Shown in pieces: positions 25,729 through 35,387 of a stretch of DNA of 61,318 nt. The notes beneath the pieces are model-generated. The model made no database searches and was not told the origin of the DNA. It saw only the letters and a list, made by a program, of their open reading frames with translations. Source of the stretch: Lachnospiraceae bacterium (GTDB lineage: Bacteria > Bacillota > Clostridia > Lachnospirales > Lachnospiraceae); contig JAFZSQ010000070.1 of assembly GCA_017619295.1 (NCBI GenBank), positions 1 to 61,318 of the forward strand, read 5' to 3'. The position numbers and the translations under genes were made by a program. Within the stretch, counting starts at the first letter, position 1, and each line of letters opens with the position of its first letter.

Positions 25729-27537
25729 CTAGTTTTCGTCAAGTTTAAGAACGCTCATGAATGCCTTCTGAGGAACTTCTACGCTGCCGATCTGGCGCAT
25801 ACGCTTCTTACCCTCTTTCTGCTTCTCAAGGAGCTTCTTCTTACGGGTAATATCACCGCCGTAGCACTTTGCAAGCACGTCCTTACGCATGGCTTTAACG
25901 GTTTCTCTTGCGATTACCTTTCCGCCAATGGCAGCCTGAATGGGAATCTCAAAAAGGTGTCTGGGAATCTCATCCTTAAGTCTCTCGCACATTCTGCGGC
26001 CTCTTTCGTAGGCTGAGTCAGCATGAACGATGAAGGAAAGGGCATCCACTTCTTCCTTATTGATAAGGATATCGAGCTTAACAAGCTTTGATTCCTCGTA
26101 GCCTTTGATGTCATAGTCAAAGGATGCATAGCCCTTGGAGCGGGACTTAAGCGCATCAAAGAAATCGTAGATGATTTCGTTTAAGGGAAGCTCATACTTA
26201 AGAAGGGCTCTGGTGGACTCGATGTATTCCATGCCAAGGTACTTTCCGCGTCTTTCCTGGCAAAGCTCCATAATGGGGCCGATGAAATCCACGGTAACCA
26301 TGATTTCCGCATTTACGATGGGCTCTTCCATGTAGGCAATCTCTGCGGGATCCGGCAGGTTTGAAGGATTGGTAAGTTCGATTACCTCTCCGTTTTGCTT
26401 GTGTACCTTATAGATAACACCCGGTGCTGTGGTGACTAAATCAAGATTATATTCTCTCTCAAGTCTCTCCTGAATAATTTCAAGATGAAGGAGTCCCAGG
26501 AATCCGCATCTGAAACCAAAGCCCAAAGCTATGGATGTTTCAGGTTCGTACTGTAAGGATGCGTCGTTAAGCTGGAGCTTCTCCAAAGCGTCCCTGAGGT
26601 CGGGGTACTTGGCTCCGTCTGCAGGATACATTCCGCAGTAAACCATGGAATGAACCTTCTTGTATCCGGGCAAAGGCTCTGCGCAGGGATTCTGAGAATT
26701 GGTTATGGTATCGCCCACTGCGGTGTCCTTAACGTTCTTAATGGAAGCCGTGATGTAACCAACCATACCGGCAGTTAACTCGTCGCAGGGAATGAACTGG
26801 CCTGCGCCAAAATATCCCACTTCAACAACTTCTGCGGTGGCTCCGGTAGCCATCATCTTAATGGGAGTACCCTTCTTAACGGTACCTTCCATCATTCTCA
26901 CGAATACAATTACGCCCTTGTATGAGTCATAAAGGGAGTCAAAAATAAGAGCCTGCAAAGGAGCATTGGCATCTCCTTTGGGGGCGGGAATCTTCTGAAC
27001 GATAGCTTCTAAGACATCCTCTATTCCGATGCCGTTCTTGGCTGAAATAAGGGGTGCATCCTGAGCTTCTATTCCTATAACGTCCTCAATCTCATCGATT
27101 ACTCTCTGAGGTTCGGCGCTGGGAAGGTCAATCTTGTTGATAACAGGGAAAACATCAAGGTTATGGTCCAATGCAAGATATACGTTTGCAAGAGTCTGGG
27201 CCTCGATTCCCTGAGCCGCGTCAACCACAAGAATAGCGCCGTCGCAGGCTGCAAGGCTTCTTGATACCTCATAGTTAAAGTCTACATGGCCGGGGGTATC
27301 TATGAGGTTAAAAACATACTCCTCTCCATCCTTGGCCTTGTAGATGGTACGAACCGCCTGAGACTTGATGGTGATACCACGTTCTCTCTCAAGATCCATG
27401 TTATCAAGGACCTGCTCCTGCATCTCTCTTGATGTAAGAAGGCCCGTCTTCTCTATTATTCTGTCTGCAAGAGTGGATTTACCGTGATCGATATGGGCCA
27501 CTATGCAGAAATTTCTGATTTTGCTCTGATCTGTCAT
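25729..27537 (-). CDS. lepA: Elongation factor 4 (LepA)
   Basis: LepA is a ribosome-binding GTPase related to EF-G, thought to act in initiation or back-translocation. The G1 motif [15 protein letters not shown]3 DTPGHVDF, G4 [10 protein letters not shown], and the LepA-specific C-terminus ([20 protein letters not shown]) are clear. A long upstream extension of the frame is rejected because it would translate through the terminator at 27549-27579. AAGGA is spaced for the ATG at 27537, giving the standard 602 residues. With only 11 bp between that terminator and the start, lepA may depend on read-through or on a promoter inside the flavodoxin gene. Confidence 0.97.
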   Translation of the reverse strand: MTDQSKIRNFCIVAHIDHGKSTLADRIIEKTGLLTSREMQEQVLDNMDLERERGITIKSQAVRTIYKAKDGEEYVFNLIDTPGHVDFNYEVSRSLAACDGAILVVDAAQGIEAQTLANVYLALDHNLDVFPVINKIDLPSAEPQRVIDEIEDVIGIEAQDAPLISAKNGIGIEDVLEAIVQKIPAPKGDANAPLQALIFDSLYDSYKGVIVFVRMMEGTVKKGTPIKMMATGATAEVVEVGYFGAGQFIPCDELTAGMVGYITASIKNVKDTAVGDTITNSQNPCAEPLPGYKKVHSMVYCGMYPADGAKYPDLRDALEKLQLNDASLQYEPETSIALGFGFRCGFLGLLHLEIIQERLEREYNLDLVTTAPGVIYKVHKQNGEVIELTNPSNLPDPAEIAYMEEPIVNAEIMVTVDFIGPIMELCQERRGKYLGMEYIESTRALLKYELPLNEIIYDFFDALKSRSKGYASFDYDIKGYEESKLVKLDILINKEEVDALSFIVHADSAYERGRRMCERLKDEIPRHLFEIPIQAAIGGKVIARETVKAMRKDVLAKCYGGDITRKKKLLEKQKEGKKRMRQIGSVEVPQKAFMSVLKLDEN

Positions 27538-27548
27538 AATAAATTCCT

Positions 27549-27579
27549 TAAAAAAATGGACTTCGTAATCGAAGTCCAT
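27549..27579 (-). terminator. Rho-independent terminator after the flavodoxin gene
   Basis: A perfect 10-bp stem (27556-27565 with 27570-27579) and 4-base loop is followed leftward by a run of T residues (27555-27549). It ends the eno-flavodoxin unit and lies just before lepA. Confidence 0.85.
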
Positions 27580-27609
27580 TTTATCAAAACCTATTAACTT
27601 AGGCAATAG

Positions 27610-28032
27610 CTAAGCCAATGAAGAACCGAGGCTCTTGCATTCATCAAGAACATCGGGTGTGGGCGCATTGTTGCCCATTACAAAGTCGTGGGTGAATCTT
27701 GCGCCTGCTGAGATACATCTGTCCTCCCAGTCTCTCATCCACTGGCCGTCTCCCCAGCCGTAGGAACCAAAGAGAGCTATTCTTTTTCCCGAAAGAGAAC
27801 CCTCGATGGATGTGAACATGGGATCAAACTCAGTTTCCTCAAGAACCTCTGCTCCCATAGCGGGGCATCCGAATGCGATTGCATCGAAATCTGCCACCAT
27901 ATCAGCGGTAAAGCTTGAAGGTCCGAATACGCAAACATCTGCGCCTCTGCCCTTTGCTCCTTCCTCAACTGCTGCGGCCATGGCGGCTGTATTGCCTGTG
28001 CCACTCCAATATACTATTGCTACTTTGCTCAT
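27610..28032 (-). CDS. Flavodoxin
   Basis: This FMN-binding electron carrier can replace ferredoxin when iron is scarce. The phosphate-binding loop is YWSGTGNTAAMAAAV near the N-terminus, and the FMN-contacting segments ALFGSYGWGDGQWMRDW and AFGCPAMGAEVLEE are present. At 140 aa it is a short-chain flavodoxin. It lies 36 bp after eno with no terminator between, so it is probably transcribed from the eno promoter, and is closed by the hairpin at 27549-27579. Confidence 0.93.
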   Translation of the reverse strand: MSKVAIVYWSGTGNTAAMAAAVEEGAKGRGADVCVFGPSSFTADMVADFDAIAFGCPAMGAEVLEETEFDPMFTSIEGSLSGKRIALFGSYGWGDGQWMRDWEDRCISAGARFTHDFVMGNNAPTPDVLDECKSLGSSLA

Positions 28033-28068
28033 TATAGCTTCCCTCCTTGAAATTAGTTTGTTTAAGAA

Positions 28069-29397
<1,329 letters not shown>

Positions 29398-29411
29398 TCA
29401 AACCAAAACTC

Positions 29412-29453
29412 CCCCCTTTCGTAGCCGGGCTGAGGCATTATTCGAAAAGGGGG
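29412..29453 (-). promoter_or_regulatory. Structured leader hairpin upstream of enolase
   Basis: The eno leader contains a stem of about 10 bp (29412-29421 with 29443-29453, one bulge) topped by a GCC/GGC stem (29424-29426 with 29434-29436). No T-tract follows, so it is not a simple terminator. It does not match the fluoride riboswitch pattern that is known upstream of some enolase genes. Confidence 0.5.
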
Positions 29454-29472
29454 AATTACATGATTTATTCGT

Positions 29473-29490
29473 AGTTAGCCTCGGCTAACT
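29473..29490. promoter_or_regulatory. Palindromic operator candidate at the eno start site
   Basis: AGTTAG-N6-CTAACT (the full inner palindrome is AGTTAGCC-TC-GGCTAACT) begins 7 bases past the -10 element of the eno promoter, covering the predicted transcription start. The same 18-bp arrangement occurs at 33789-33806, 6 bases past the RND -10 element. Confidence 0.6.
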
Positions 29491-29497
29491 GATAACT

Positions 29498-29526
29498 ATT
29501 CTAACGGCATTCACCCTACGTGTCAA
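29498..29526 (-). promoter_or_regulatory. Sigma-A promoter of eno-flavodoxin
   Basis: Leftward TTGACA (29521-29526) and TAGAAT (29498-29503) are separated by exactly 17 bases. Predicted initiation is near 29491, giving a leader of about 120 bases. Confidence 0.8.
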
Positions 29527-29540
29527 TAGGTAATTGAATA

Positions 29541-29580
29541 AAAAAAGCGGATAATTTTGGATAAGTCCAAAATTATCCGC
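29541..29580 (-). terminator. Rho-independent terminator of the RND permease gene
   Basis: A perfect 15-bp stem (29547-29561 with 29566-29580) and a 4-base loop is followed leftward by a run of T residues. It lies just past the RND stop codon and immediately before the eno promoter. Confidence 0.92.
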
Positions 29581-29608
29581 CGCATGTCATTCCAAGCAAG
29601 TCAGAGGA

Positions 29609-32600
29609 TTATGACTCCGTCTCCAGGAACTCAGCCACATCATCCGGGATATCATCAAGCTCGGTATCCGAACCCGTATCAATATCCACAGGCTGCTTTT
29701 TAAACATAATGTCATACATTACAGGCACGATGAACAAGGTCATCAAGGTCGCATAAGCAAGACCGCCCGCAATAACCAATGCCATGCCTCGTCCAAGCTG
29801 GGCACCCATATCGTCACCGATAATGAGGTTCGACTCAGCAAGGATTGTTGTAAGGGCTGTCATGAGGATGGGACGCATTCTTGTCTTACCTGCTGCGATA
29901 AGAGCCTTACGTCTCTCCAGGCCTCCCTTACGAAGCTGGTTGGTGTAATCTACAAACACAATACCGTTGTTAACAACAGTACCCATCAAAACGATAAGTC
30001 CCATAATTGCAATTACGGACATGTTCTCTCTCATTACAAAGAGTGAAAGGAAACCGCCGGTAAAAGCAAGAGGCACTGTAAAGATAACGATGAAGGGGCT
30101 TAACAAGCTCTGGAACTGGGCTACCATTACAAGGTAAACCATTAAAAGTCCAAGGCCTGCAACAAGAGCCATCTGCTTAAGCATCTCGATAACTGAGTCG
30201 TACTCACCGCCCATCTCGATATTATATCCGCCGGGAAGCTTGTACTCATCAATCATGGGCTCAAGTTCTCTGGTAAGAAGGGTTACGTTGGCTCCTTCCT
30301 CAACATTTGCGGTTACAGTCATGTATCTGGACTGGTTCTTACGGTTGATGCTTGTAACACCGTCAAGGATTTCGACTGTGGCAAATTCGCTGAGTTTGTG
30401 CTCCTCTGTCACGGTATCGTAATCGTCGTCCGTTACTTCTGTGGTAAAAGTATAATCTAAAAGGTTCTCCTTTGTTAAAGGCTCCAACTCATTGACAACT
30501 TTTATGTCCATATCGATGCCGTCAACGGTAATGGTTACTGCGCTCTTCTCGTTTGTAAGCTTGCCGTTAATGGCCTGATAGATCTGCACCACGTTGAGGC
30601 CTTTGCTCATGGCCGCATTCTTATCTATGTTAATGTGAAGAATCTTGTCGGAATCTTCCTCTCCATTGCTGATATCCGTGAATCCGTCAATGGAATCAAT
30701 CATGTCCATGATATCTCTTGTAATGTCCTTAAGAGTATCAATATCCTCACCGTAAACATTGATGCTAAGTCCCGTTCCACCCACAAGGCTGTCCATCTCG
30801 GAAGAAGCGGTATCGAGGCTGAAATCAAGATTCATGTCAGCCACGGAATCCTCGATGTCCTTCATAATCCTTCTGATTTCCGCATCGCCGGCATTCTCAT
30901 CTTCCGTCAGCATCATAAATGACATGGTGCGGAAGTTATCGGGATTCTCTGCCAGCTGGCTTACCATCAAAGCTTCGTCTCCGCCGTTCATAACACCGAT
31001 GGTGCCGATGCCTTCGATTCCAAGCATTCTGTCAATCACTTCATCGGTCTTCTCATAAACCTCTTCCCTGGTCATATCCTCGGGATAATTGATTGTAGCC
31101 TCAATCTGGTTCATGGTCATATCGGGAATAACAACGATTCCCATTCGAAGCACCAGATAAACTGACAATGCCAAGAGGCCGATGGCTGCTGAGATAGGTA
31201 CGATTTTTACCTTAAGGCAAAATTCAAGGGCCTTTCCATACCAGTTAAGGATTTTCTCAAAAAACGGATGTTTCTTCTCAACCGCATTCTTAAGTACTGT
31301 GGAGCCTGCCGCAGGTACTACGGTTACCGAAATAACCAACGATGCAAGCAAACAGAACACGATGGTTAAGCACATGGGACCCATCAAATCACTTACAAGT
31401 CCCGTGGTGTATATCATAGGAAGGAATACGCAGGCGGTTGTAAGGGTGGATGCCGTGATGGCGCCGAATACCTGCCTGGTTCCCTGTACTGCTGCACGAG
31501 GCGCCGCAACTCCTTTGCTTCGGAGTCTGTATATATTCTCGATAACTACGATGGAGTTATCAACCAGCATACCTATACCAAGTGCCAGACCCGACAGCGA
31601 AAGCATGTTAAGGGAAATCTTCGCAAAGTACATGCAAATAAGGGCCGTCATTACACTTAAAGGAATACTTATTGCTACGACGATTGTGGGCTTCACATCC
31701 CTTAGGAATATGGCCAGGATAATGATGGCCAAAGCCGCACCGATTAACATGGACTGTAAAATGCTTCTTACAATGAGGTTGATGTAATCGCCCATGTCCG
31801 CAAGCTTAACGATTTCAAGGCCGGGGAATCTTTCCATCAGCTCATCGCTTGTTGCTTTGACGGTTTCACTTACGTCGTTGGTTCCTGCTGTGGAACTCTT
31901 GAATATCGAAAGGATAACTGCGTGCTTGTCACCAAGTCTTACGTAGCTGTCCATGGAGTTGTCGATTACAGTGATGTCTGCAATGTCTCCAAGTTTAACG
32001 TCGCCTACGTTGTGGATGTTGGTAAGAACTATGTCTTCAAGTTCGGAAACTTCTTCGTAGTTCTGGCCGACTTTTACAAGCCATGAGTTATCAAGTCTGT
32101 CATCAACATAGCCTGCAGGCATCTCAAAGTTCTGTGCGTAGATTAAGCCTGACAGGGCATCCAAAGTAAGGAGCTGATCTGCGTTTGCTTTCTTCTCTGC
32201 TTCCTTACGCTGTTTCTCATATTTACGGACGGCATCGTTGTAGTCGTCCCAGCCATCGCTAAGCTGTTTCTCGCCATCATGGAGGGAATCCCAGCCTTCG
32301 TTTATCTGCTCCTGACCGTCAGCTATCTTGTCCCAGCCGTCGGTGATTTGCTCCTTGGCGGAGTCGATTTGCTTCTGGGCTGAGTTAAGCTGTTTCTCGG
32401 CGGATTCCATTTGGCTTTCGGATGCTTCTAATTGCTGCTTGCCAATAGAAAGCTGAGCATCTGTGCTACCAAGAGCCTCTGCTGTAGCAAGCTTTCCTTT
32501 TTCAAGTTCCTGATACCCTGCTTCATACGTCCGAATATCAGTGGAAAGTTTTGAAATGGCATCTGCTAAGTCTGTATATCCTCCCGGAGATGACGCTGCC

Positions 32601-33739
32601 GCCGCATCTGCTGTGTTCTGTGCATATGTGACTGCACCCTGAGCGGCTGTAAGTTGTCCCTGCACTGTCGAATAATTCGGGTCAGATGTGTCCATGGCAT
32701 CAAGTTGTGCTTGAAGACTGTCTACTTGAGCTTGTAAATTATTTATCTGATTCTGTGCATCCTGAAACTGTGACAGTCCTTCTCTTGCTGCATCTATCAG
32801 GCTTTTAGCCCTCTCTAATTCAAGACTCTTGCTGGCAAGTTCACTGTTTAACGCATTTTTTTGGCTGTTTAATGCATCCTGCGCATCCGCCATCTTCTTC
32901 TTGCCATCCTCAAGATCTGCAAGTCCTTGGTAATAATCAGCCCTGCTCTTATCCAGTTCTGCGATATTCTCATCAAGTTCCTTTTGGCCGTCAACGAGAT
33001 CCTGCTTGCTTTTTTCCAAATCATTCTGGCTATCCACAAGCTTCTTTCTGTTCTTGTCGATGGTTACCTTTGAGTCCTCAAGTTGTTTCTTGGCATCGTC
33101 AAGCTGCTCCACCGCGCTTGCAAAAGCGTCGTCTACCGTGGCCAGAATTCTGTCATTGAGAGCATCGACTTTTTCCTGATTAAGTTCTACATGAATGGAT
33201 TTGTCTACAAGACCTAAGGTTGAGACTGAAGCGACACCGTTCTGCTTCTCAAACTGGGGAGTGATATCATCCTCGATAAACTGAGAAAGCTCGTCCATCT
33301 CCTTGCCTTCCATGCCGACCGCCAGGTATACGCTTGCCATCATGTCGGTTGAAAGCTCAATTATGGATGGAGTTCCGGCGTCCTCCGGAAGATAAGGCTG
33401 CAAAGTGTTCAGAGCACTTGAAACCTTAACCATAGCGCTGTCCAGCTCGATGTCATCCTGGAATTCCAGTTGGACAAGACCGTAGTTTTCATTACATACG
33501 CTGGTAACGTTTTTGACACCGTTGATGGTGCCGAGTGAAGCCTCCATGGGCTCACATATTTCCATCTCTATCTTCTCGGCGCTGGCACCGGGATAGGTGG
33601 TGATTACCATCAGATAGGGGAGTGAGATCTCGGGTAGCAAGTCAAGCTGCATATTGAGCATACTAACTACGCCAAGAACGACTGCAATCACAATGCCCAC
33701 TAACACTGTGAAGGGTTTCTTAACACTAAACTTAGACAT
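29609..33739 (-). CDS. RND-family (HAE1/AcrB-type) efflux permease with coiled-coil insertion
   Basis: RND permeases export drugs, lipids or other amphiphiles using the proton gradient. The core matches AcrB-type proteins: first helix with KKPFTVLVGIVIAVVLGVVS, porter-domain segment TTYPGASAEKIEMEICEPME, and the mid-helix motif GIGMLVDNSIVVIENIYRLR (Asp-Asn in place of the usual Asp-Asp). The second half has FIVIFTVPLAFTGGFLSL and MGTVVNNGIVFVDYTNQLRK. The protein is 1376 aa because about 320 residues of heptad coiled coil (about 215-540) are inserted in the first extracytoplasmic loop. The insert is rich in DGxxxL/IxxGW repeats. No adaptor or outer-membrane partner is nearby. It has its own promoter with a palindromic operator candidate. 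Confidence 0.9.
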   Translation of the reverse strand: MSKFSVKKPFTVLVGIVIAVVLGVVSMLNMQLDLLPEISLPYLMVITTYPGASAEKIEMEICEPMEASLGTINGVKNVTSVCNENYGLVQLEFQDDIELDSAMVKVSSALNTLQPYLPEDAGTPSIIELSTDMMASVYLAVGMEGKEMDELSQFIEDDITPQFEKQNGVASVSTLGLVDKSIHVELNQEKVDALNDRILATVDDAFASAVEQLDDAKKQLEDSKVTIDKNRKKLVDSQNDLEKSKQDLVDGQKELDENIAELDKSRADYYQGLADLEDGKKKMADAQDALNSQKNALNSELASKSLELERAKSLIDAAREGLSQFQDAQNQINNLQAQVDSLQAQLDAMDTSDPNYSTVQGQLTAAQGAVTYAQNTADAAAASSPGGYTDLADAISKLSTDIRTYEAGYQELEKGKLATAEALGSTDAQLSIGKQQLEASESQMESAEKQLNSAQKQIDSAKEQITDGWDKIADGQEQINEGWDSLHDGEKQLSDGWDDYNDAVRKYEKQRKEAEKKANADQLLTLDALSGLIYAQNFEMPAGYVDDRLDNSWLVKVGQNYEEVSELEDIVLTNIHNVGDVKLGDIADITVIDNSMDSYVRLGDKHAVILSIFKSSTAGTNDVSETVKATSDELMERFPGLEIVKLADMGDYINLIVRSILQSMLIGAALAIIILAIFLRDVKPTIVVAISIPLSVMTALICMYFAKISLNMLSLSGLALGIGMLVDNSIVVIENIYRLRSKGVAAPRAAVQGTRQVFGAITASTLTTACVFLPMIYTTGLVSDLMGPMCLTIVFCLLASLVISVTVVPAAGSTVLKNAVEKKHPFFEKILNWYGKALEFCLKVKIVPISAAIGLLALSVYLVLRMGIVVIPDMTMNQIEATINYPEDMTREEVYEKTDEVIDRMLGIEGIGTIGVMNGGDEALMVSQLAENPDNFRTMSFMMLTEDENAGDAEIRRIMKDIEDSVADMNLDFSLDTASSEMDSLVGGTGLSINVYGEDIDTLKDITRDIMDMIDSIDGFTDISNGEEDSDKILHINIDKNAAMSKGLNVVQIYQAINGKLTNEKSAVTITVDGIDMDIKVVNELEPLTKENLLDYTFTTEVTDDDYDTVTEEHKLSEFATVEILDGVTSINRKNQSRYMTVTANVEEGANVTLLTRELEPMIDEYKLPGGYNIEMGGEYDSVIEMLKQMALVAGLGLLMVYLVMVAQFQSLLSPFIVIFTVPLAFTGGFLSLFVMRENMSVIAIMGLIVLMGTVVNNGIVFVDYTNQLRKGGLERRKALIAAGKTRMRPILMTALTTILAESNLIIGDDMGAQLGRGMALVIAGGLAYATLMTLFIVPVMYDIMFKKQPVDIDTGSDTELDDIPDDVAEFLETES

Positions 33740-33788
33740 AAAACCTCACAAAGAATAAAACGTGTGTGTACTGATACTTAAACGATAC

Positions 33789-33818
33789 AGTTAGCCCCCA
33801 CTAACTCCTCTCATTATA
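33789..33818 (-). promoter_or_regulatory. RND promoter -10 element and overlapping palindromic operator candidate
   Basis: Leftward TATAAT (33813-33818) has only a weak -35 region (TTTCTG at 17 bases). AGTTAG-N6-CTAACT follows at 33789-33806, covering the predicted start site. The palindrome and its distance from the -10 element match the eno promoter. Confidence 0.6.
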
Positions 33819-33896
33819 CTCTTAGTTTATGATTGCAGAAATTGGCACAATTAACAATTAAAAAACTATAAACTTTTTATAAAATGTTCATTTTAT

Positions 33897-33928
33897 GGAA
33901 AAAGCTGATAGGACCTGCCTATCAGCTT
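33897..33928 (-). terminator. Terminator of the SGNH hydrolase gene
   Basis: An 11-bp stem (33902-33912 with 33918-33928), 5-base loop and a following T run in the leftward direction lie 8 bp past the stop codon. Confidence 0.85.
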
Positions 33929-33936
33929 ACTCTCAT

Positions 33937-34581
33937 CTATATATTCTCTTTCACGAATTTGGCCATCTGCTCTCCAAGCTTCGCCTGGTTTACAGCATCC
34001 ATATGGATTCCGTCCGATTCGCTTACAACTGCGCACTCTGCGGCATCCATAAACAGGCACCCATACATCTCTGCTACCTGCTTGTACCAATCCGCCAGGT
34101 CTGCAGATACTTTTACCGAATTGTCATATCCAAACATATCGCCAAGCCATGAGGGTGTAACGGCTTTTGAAATCTTTGGAGGCGCTACAATAAGGACTTT
34201 GAAAGAGTCGCCGCACTTAAAGCGGTTAAAAGCCAAAACCTTCTCAACCATACGCTGCATTTCGCCTGCTATGTCCCTTGCAGAATATGAGAATTTCCTC
34301 TTGCAGTCATTGGTGCCCAACATAATTATCAGCAAATCCAAGGGGTTGTGGCTTTCAAGGCAGGGAACAATGTATCTTATTCCGCTTTTCTCTCCCTCAG
34401 CAGGATCATCGGTTGCGATTGTTCGACCGCACTGCCCTTCTTCAATTACTTCGTAGTCATCACCAAGGATTTTTCTCATGACTGCAGTCCATCTGCCTTC
34501 ATCCGCCATGCGAAGATGAGTATCCGGGTCAAATCCCCAGGTGAGTGAATCTCCAAAGCATACTATTTTCTTTTTTCCCAT
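33937..34581 (-). CDS. SGNH/GDSL-family hydrolase (esterase or lipase-like)
   Basis: SGNH hydrolases cleave esters of varied substrates, including acylated sugars. All four blocks are visible in 214 residues: nucleophile Ser in VCFGDSLTWGFD, Gly in EGQCGRTIATDD, Asn in MLGTNDCKRK, and the Asp/His pair in ESDGIHMDAV. There is no signal peptide, so it should be cytoplasmic. It is preceded by GGGAG at good spacing and closed by its own terminator. The substrate cannot be deduced. Confidence 0.92.
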   Translation of the reverse strand: MGKKKIVCFGDSLTWGFDPDTHLRMADEGRWTAVMRKILGDDYEVIEEGQCGRTIATDDPAEGEKSGIRYIVPCLESHNPLDLLIIMLGTNDCKRKFSYSARDIAGEMQRMVEKVLAFNRFKCGDSFKVLIVAPPKISKAVTPSWLGDMFGYDNSVKVSADLADWYKQVAEMYGCLFMDAAECAVVSESDGIHMDAVNQAKLGEQMAKFVKENI

Positions 34582-34613
34582 TTGATTGTCTCCCTGTTAT
34601 CTTTTTCAGAAAT

Positions 34614-34654
34614 AAACTGCTCAGCATCACTATAACAGCAATGCTGAGCAGTTT
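34614..34654 (-). terminator. Long hairpin after the LysM gene
   Basis: A perfect 14-bp stem (34614-34627 with 34641-34654) encloses a 13-base loop. The sequence after it is only modestly T-rich, so termination may be partial. It lies between the repeat at 34662-34690 and the SGNH hydrolase gene. Confidence 0.6.
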
Positions 34655-34661
34655 CAATAAT

Positions 34662-34690
34662 GTGCAGTTGGGGACTGTCCCAAATTGCAC
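34662..34690. repeat. Palindromic repeat, copy 1
   Basis: A 29-bp REP-like palindrome with outer arms GTGCA/TGCAC and core TGGGGACTGTCCCA. It ends directly against the stop codon of the LysM gene (34691). Confidence 0.8.
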
Positions 34691-35335
34691 CTAGTAGGTG
34701 AGGCGCTGGCCGATAGAGATGCGGTCAGGGTCGGTGATGTGGTTAACTTCCACTAGGTGACGGACTGTGGTGCGAAGGCGAGATGCAATTGCACTTAAGG
34801 TGTCACCATTTGCCACGGAATAGGTGCCGTCTGCAGGTGTTGTGACTGCATTGGCATGAGGCGCCGGAACACTGTACTGACCGTAGTGGGCGTTGAGGTA
34901 AAGAGGACCGTACCAAGGGATGGTGTCGTCCACTACTACGCTCTTACCGGGAATGGTAATGACGCAAGCCACGTTGTCATATGTAAAGTCAAGGACTACT
35001 GTAAGCTGAGGGTTGTCCCTGAGCTTTCTCATTATTGTTATGGGTAAGGTTGCTACACCGTTTAAGTAGATGGTCTGCGGGCCACCGGCTTTGATGGCGG
35101 TATCGAGTGTTTCATCTAATGTTTCAATCCAGTCTTTGCGGGTCGAATTCGGTAATTGCTCTTCGGATATTGGTAAGCTTGTTGTTCCATCTCCAGTATT
35201 AACTACACTAACTACATTTGTTGAAGAAGGAATTTTCCATTGAGCATAAAAATCCAAATTGCTGCTAGTTAAAACATCGACCGTTGTCTGTGCAGCACCG
35301 AATCCTTGCACATCTTCCGTCCACTTATCAAACAA
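34691..35335 (-). pseudogene. LysM-domain mosaic protein, probably with a frameshifted start
   Basis: The C-terminus (about residues 165-214) is a LysM peptidoglycan-binding domain, with GDTLSAIASRLRTTVRHLVE and INRISIGQRL-like ending (DRISIGQRLTY). The N-terminus ends a Listeria-Bacteroides repeat-like unit (LDFYAQWKI). The only in-frame start is a TTG at 35335 with no usable ribosome site. A good site (AAGGAG, 6 bases, ATG at 35349-35347) lies just upstream but one base out of frame. Adding one G after that ATG would read MATKDLFDKWTEDV in frame. This looks like a single-base loss or a sequencing error. If translated as it stands it would lack any export signal. Confidence 0.55.
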
Positions 35336-35387
35336 GTCCTTTGTTGCATAAAAAACTCCTTAAAACTCAAGATTTTCTGGATCCAGC

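Noticed and set aside
27538-27606. N-terminal extension of LepA
   Set aside because: It reads through the flavodoxin terminator; the family start and ribosome site are at 27537.
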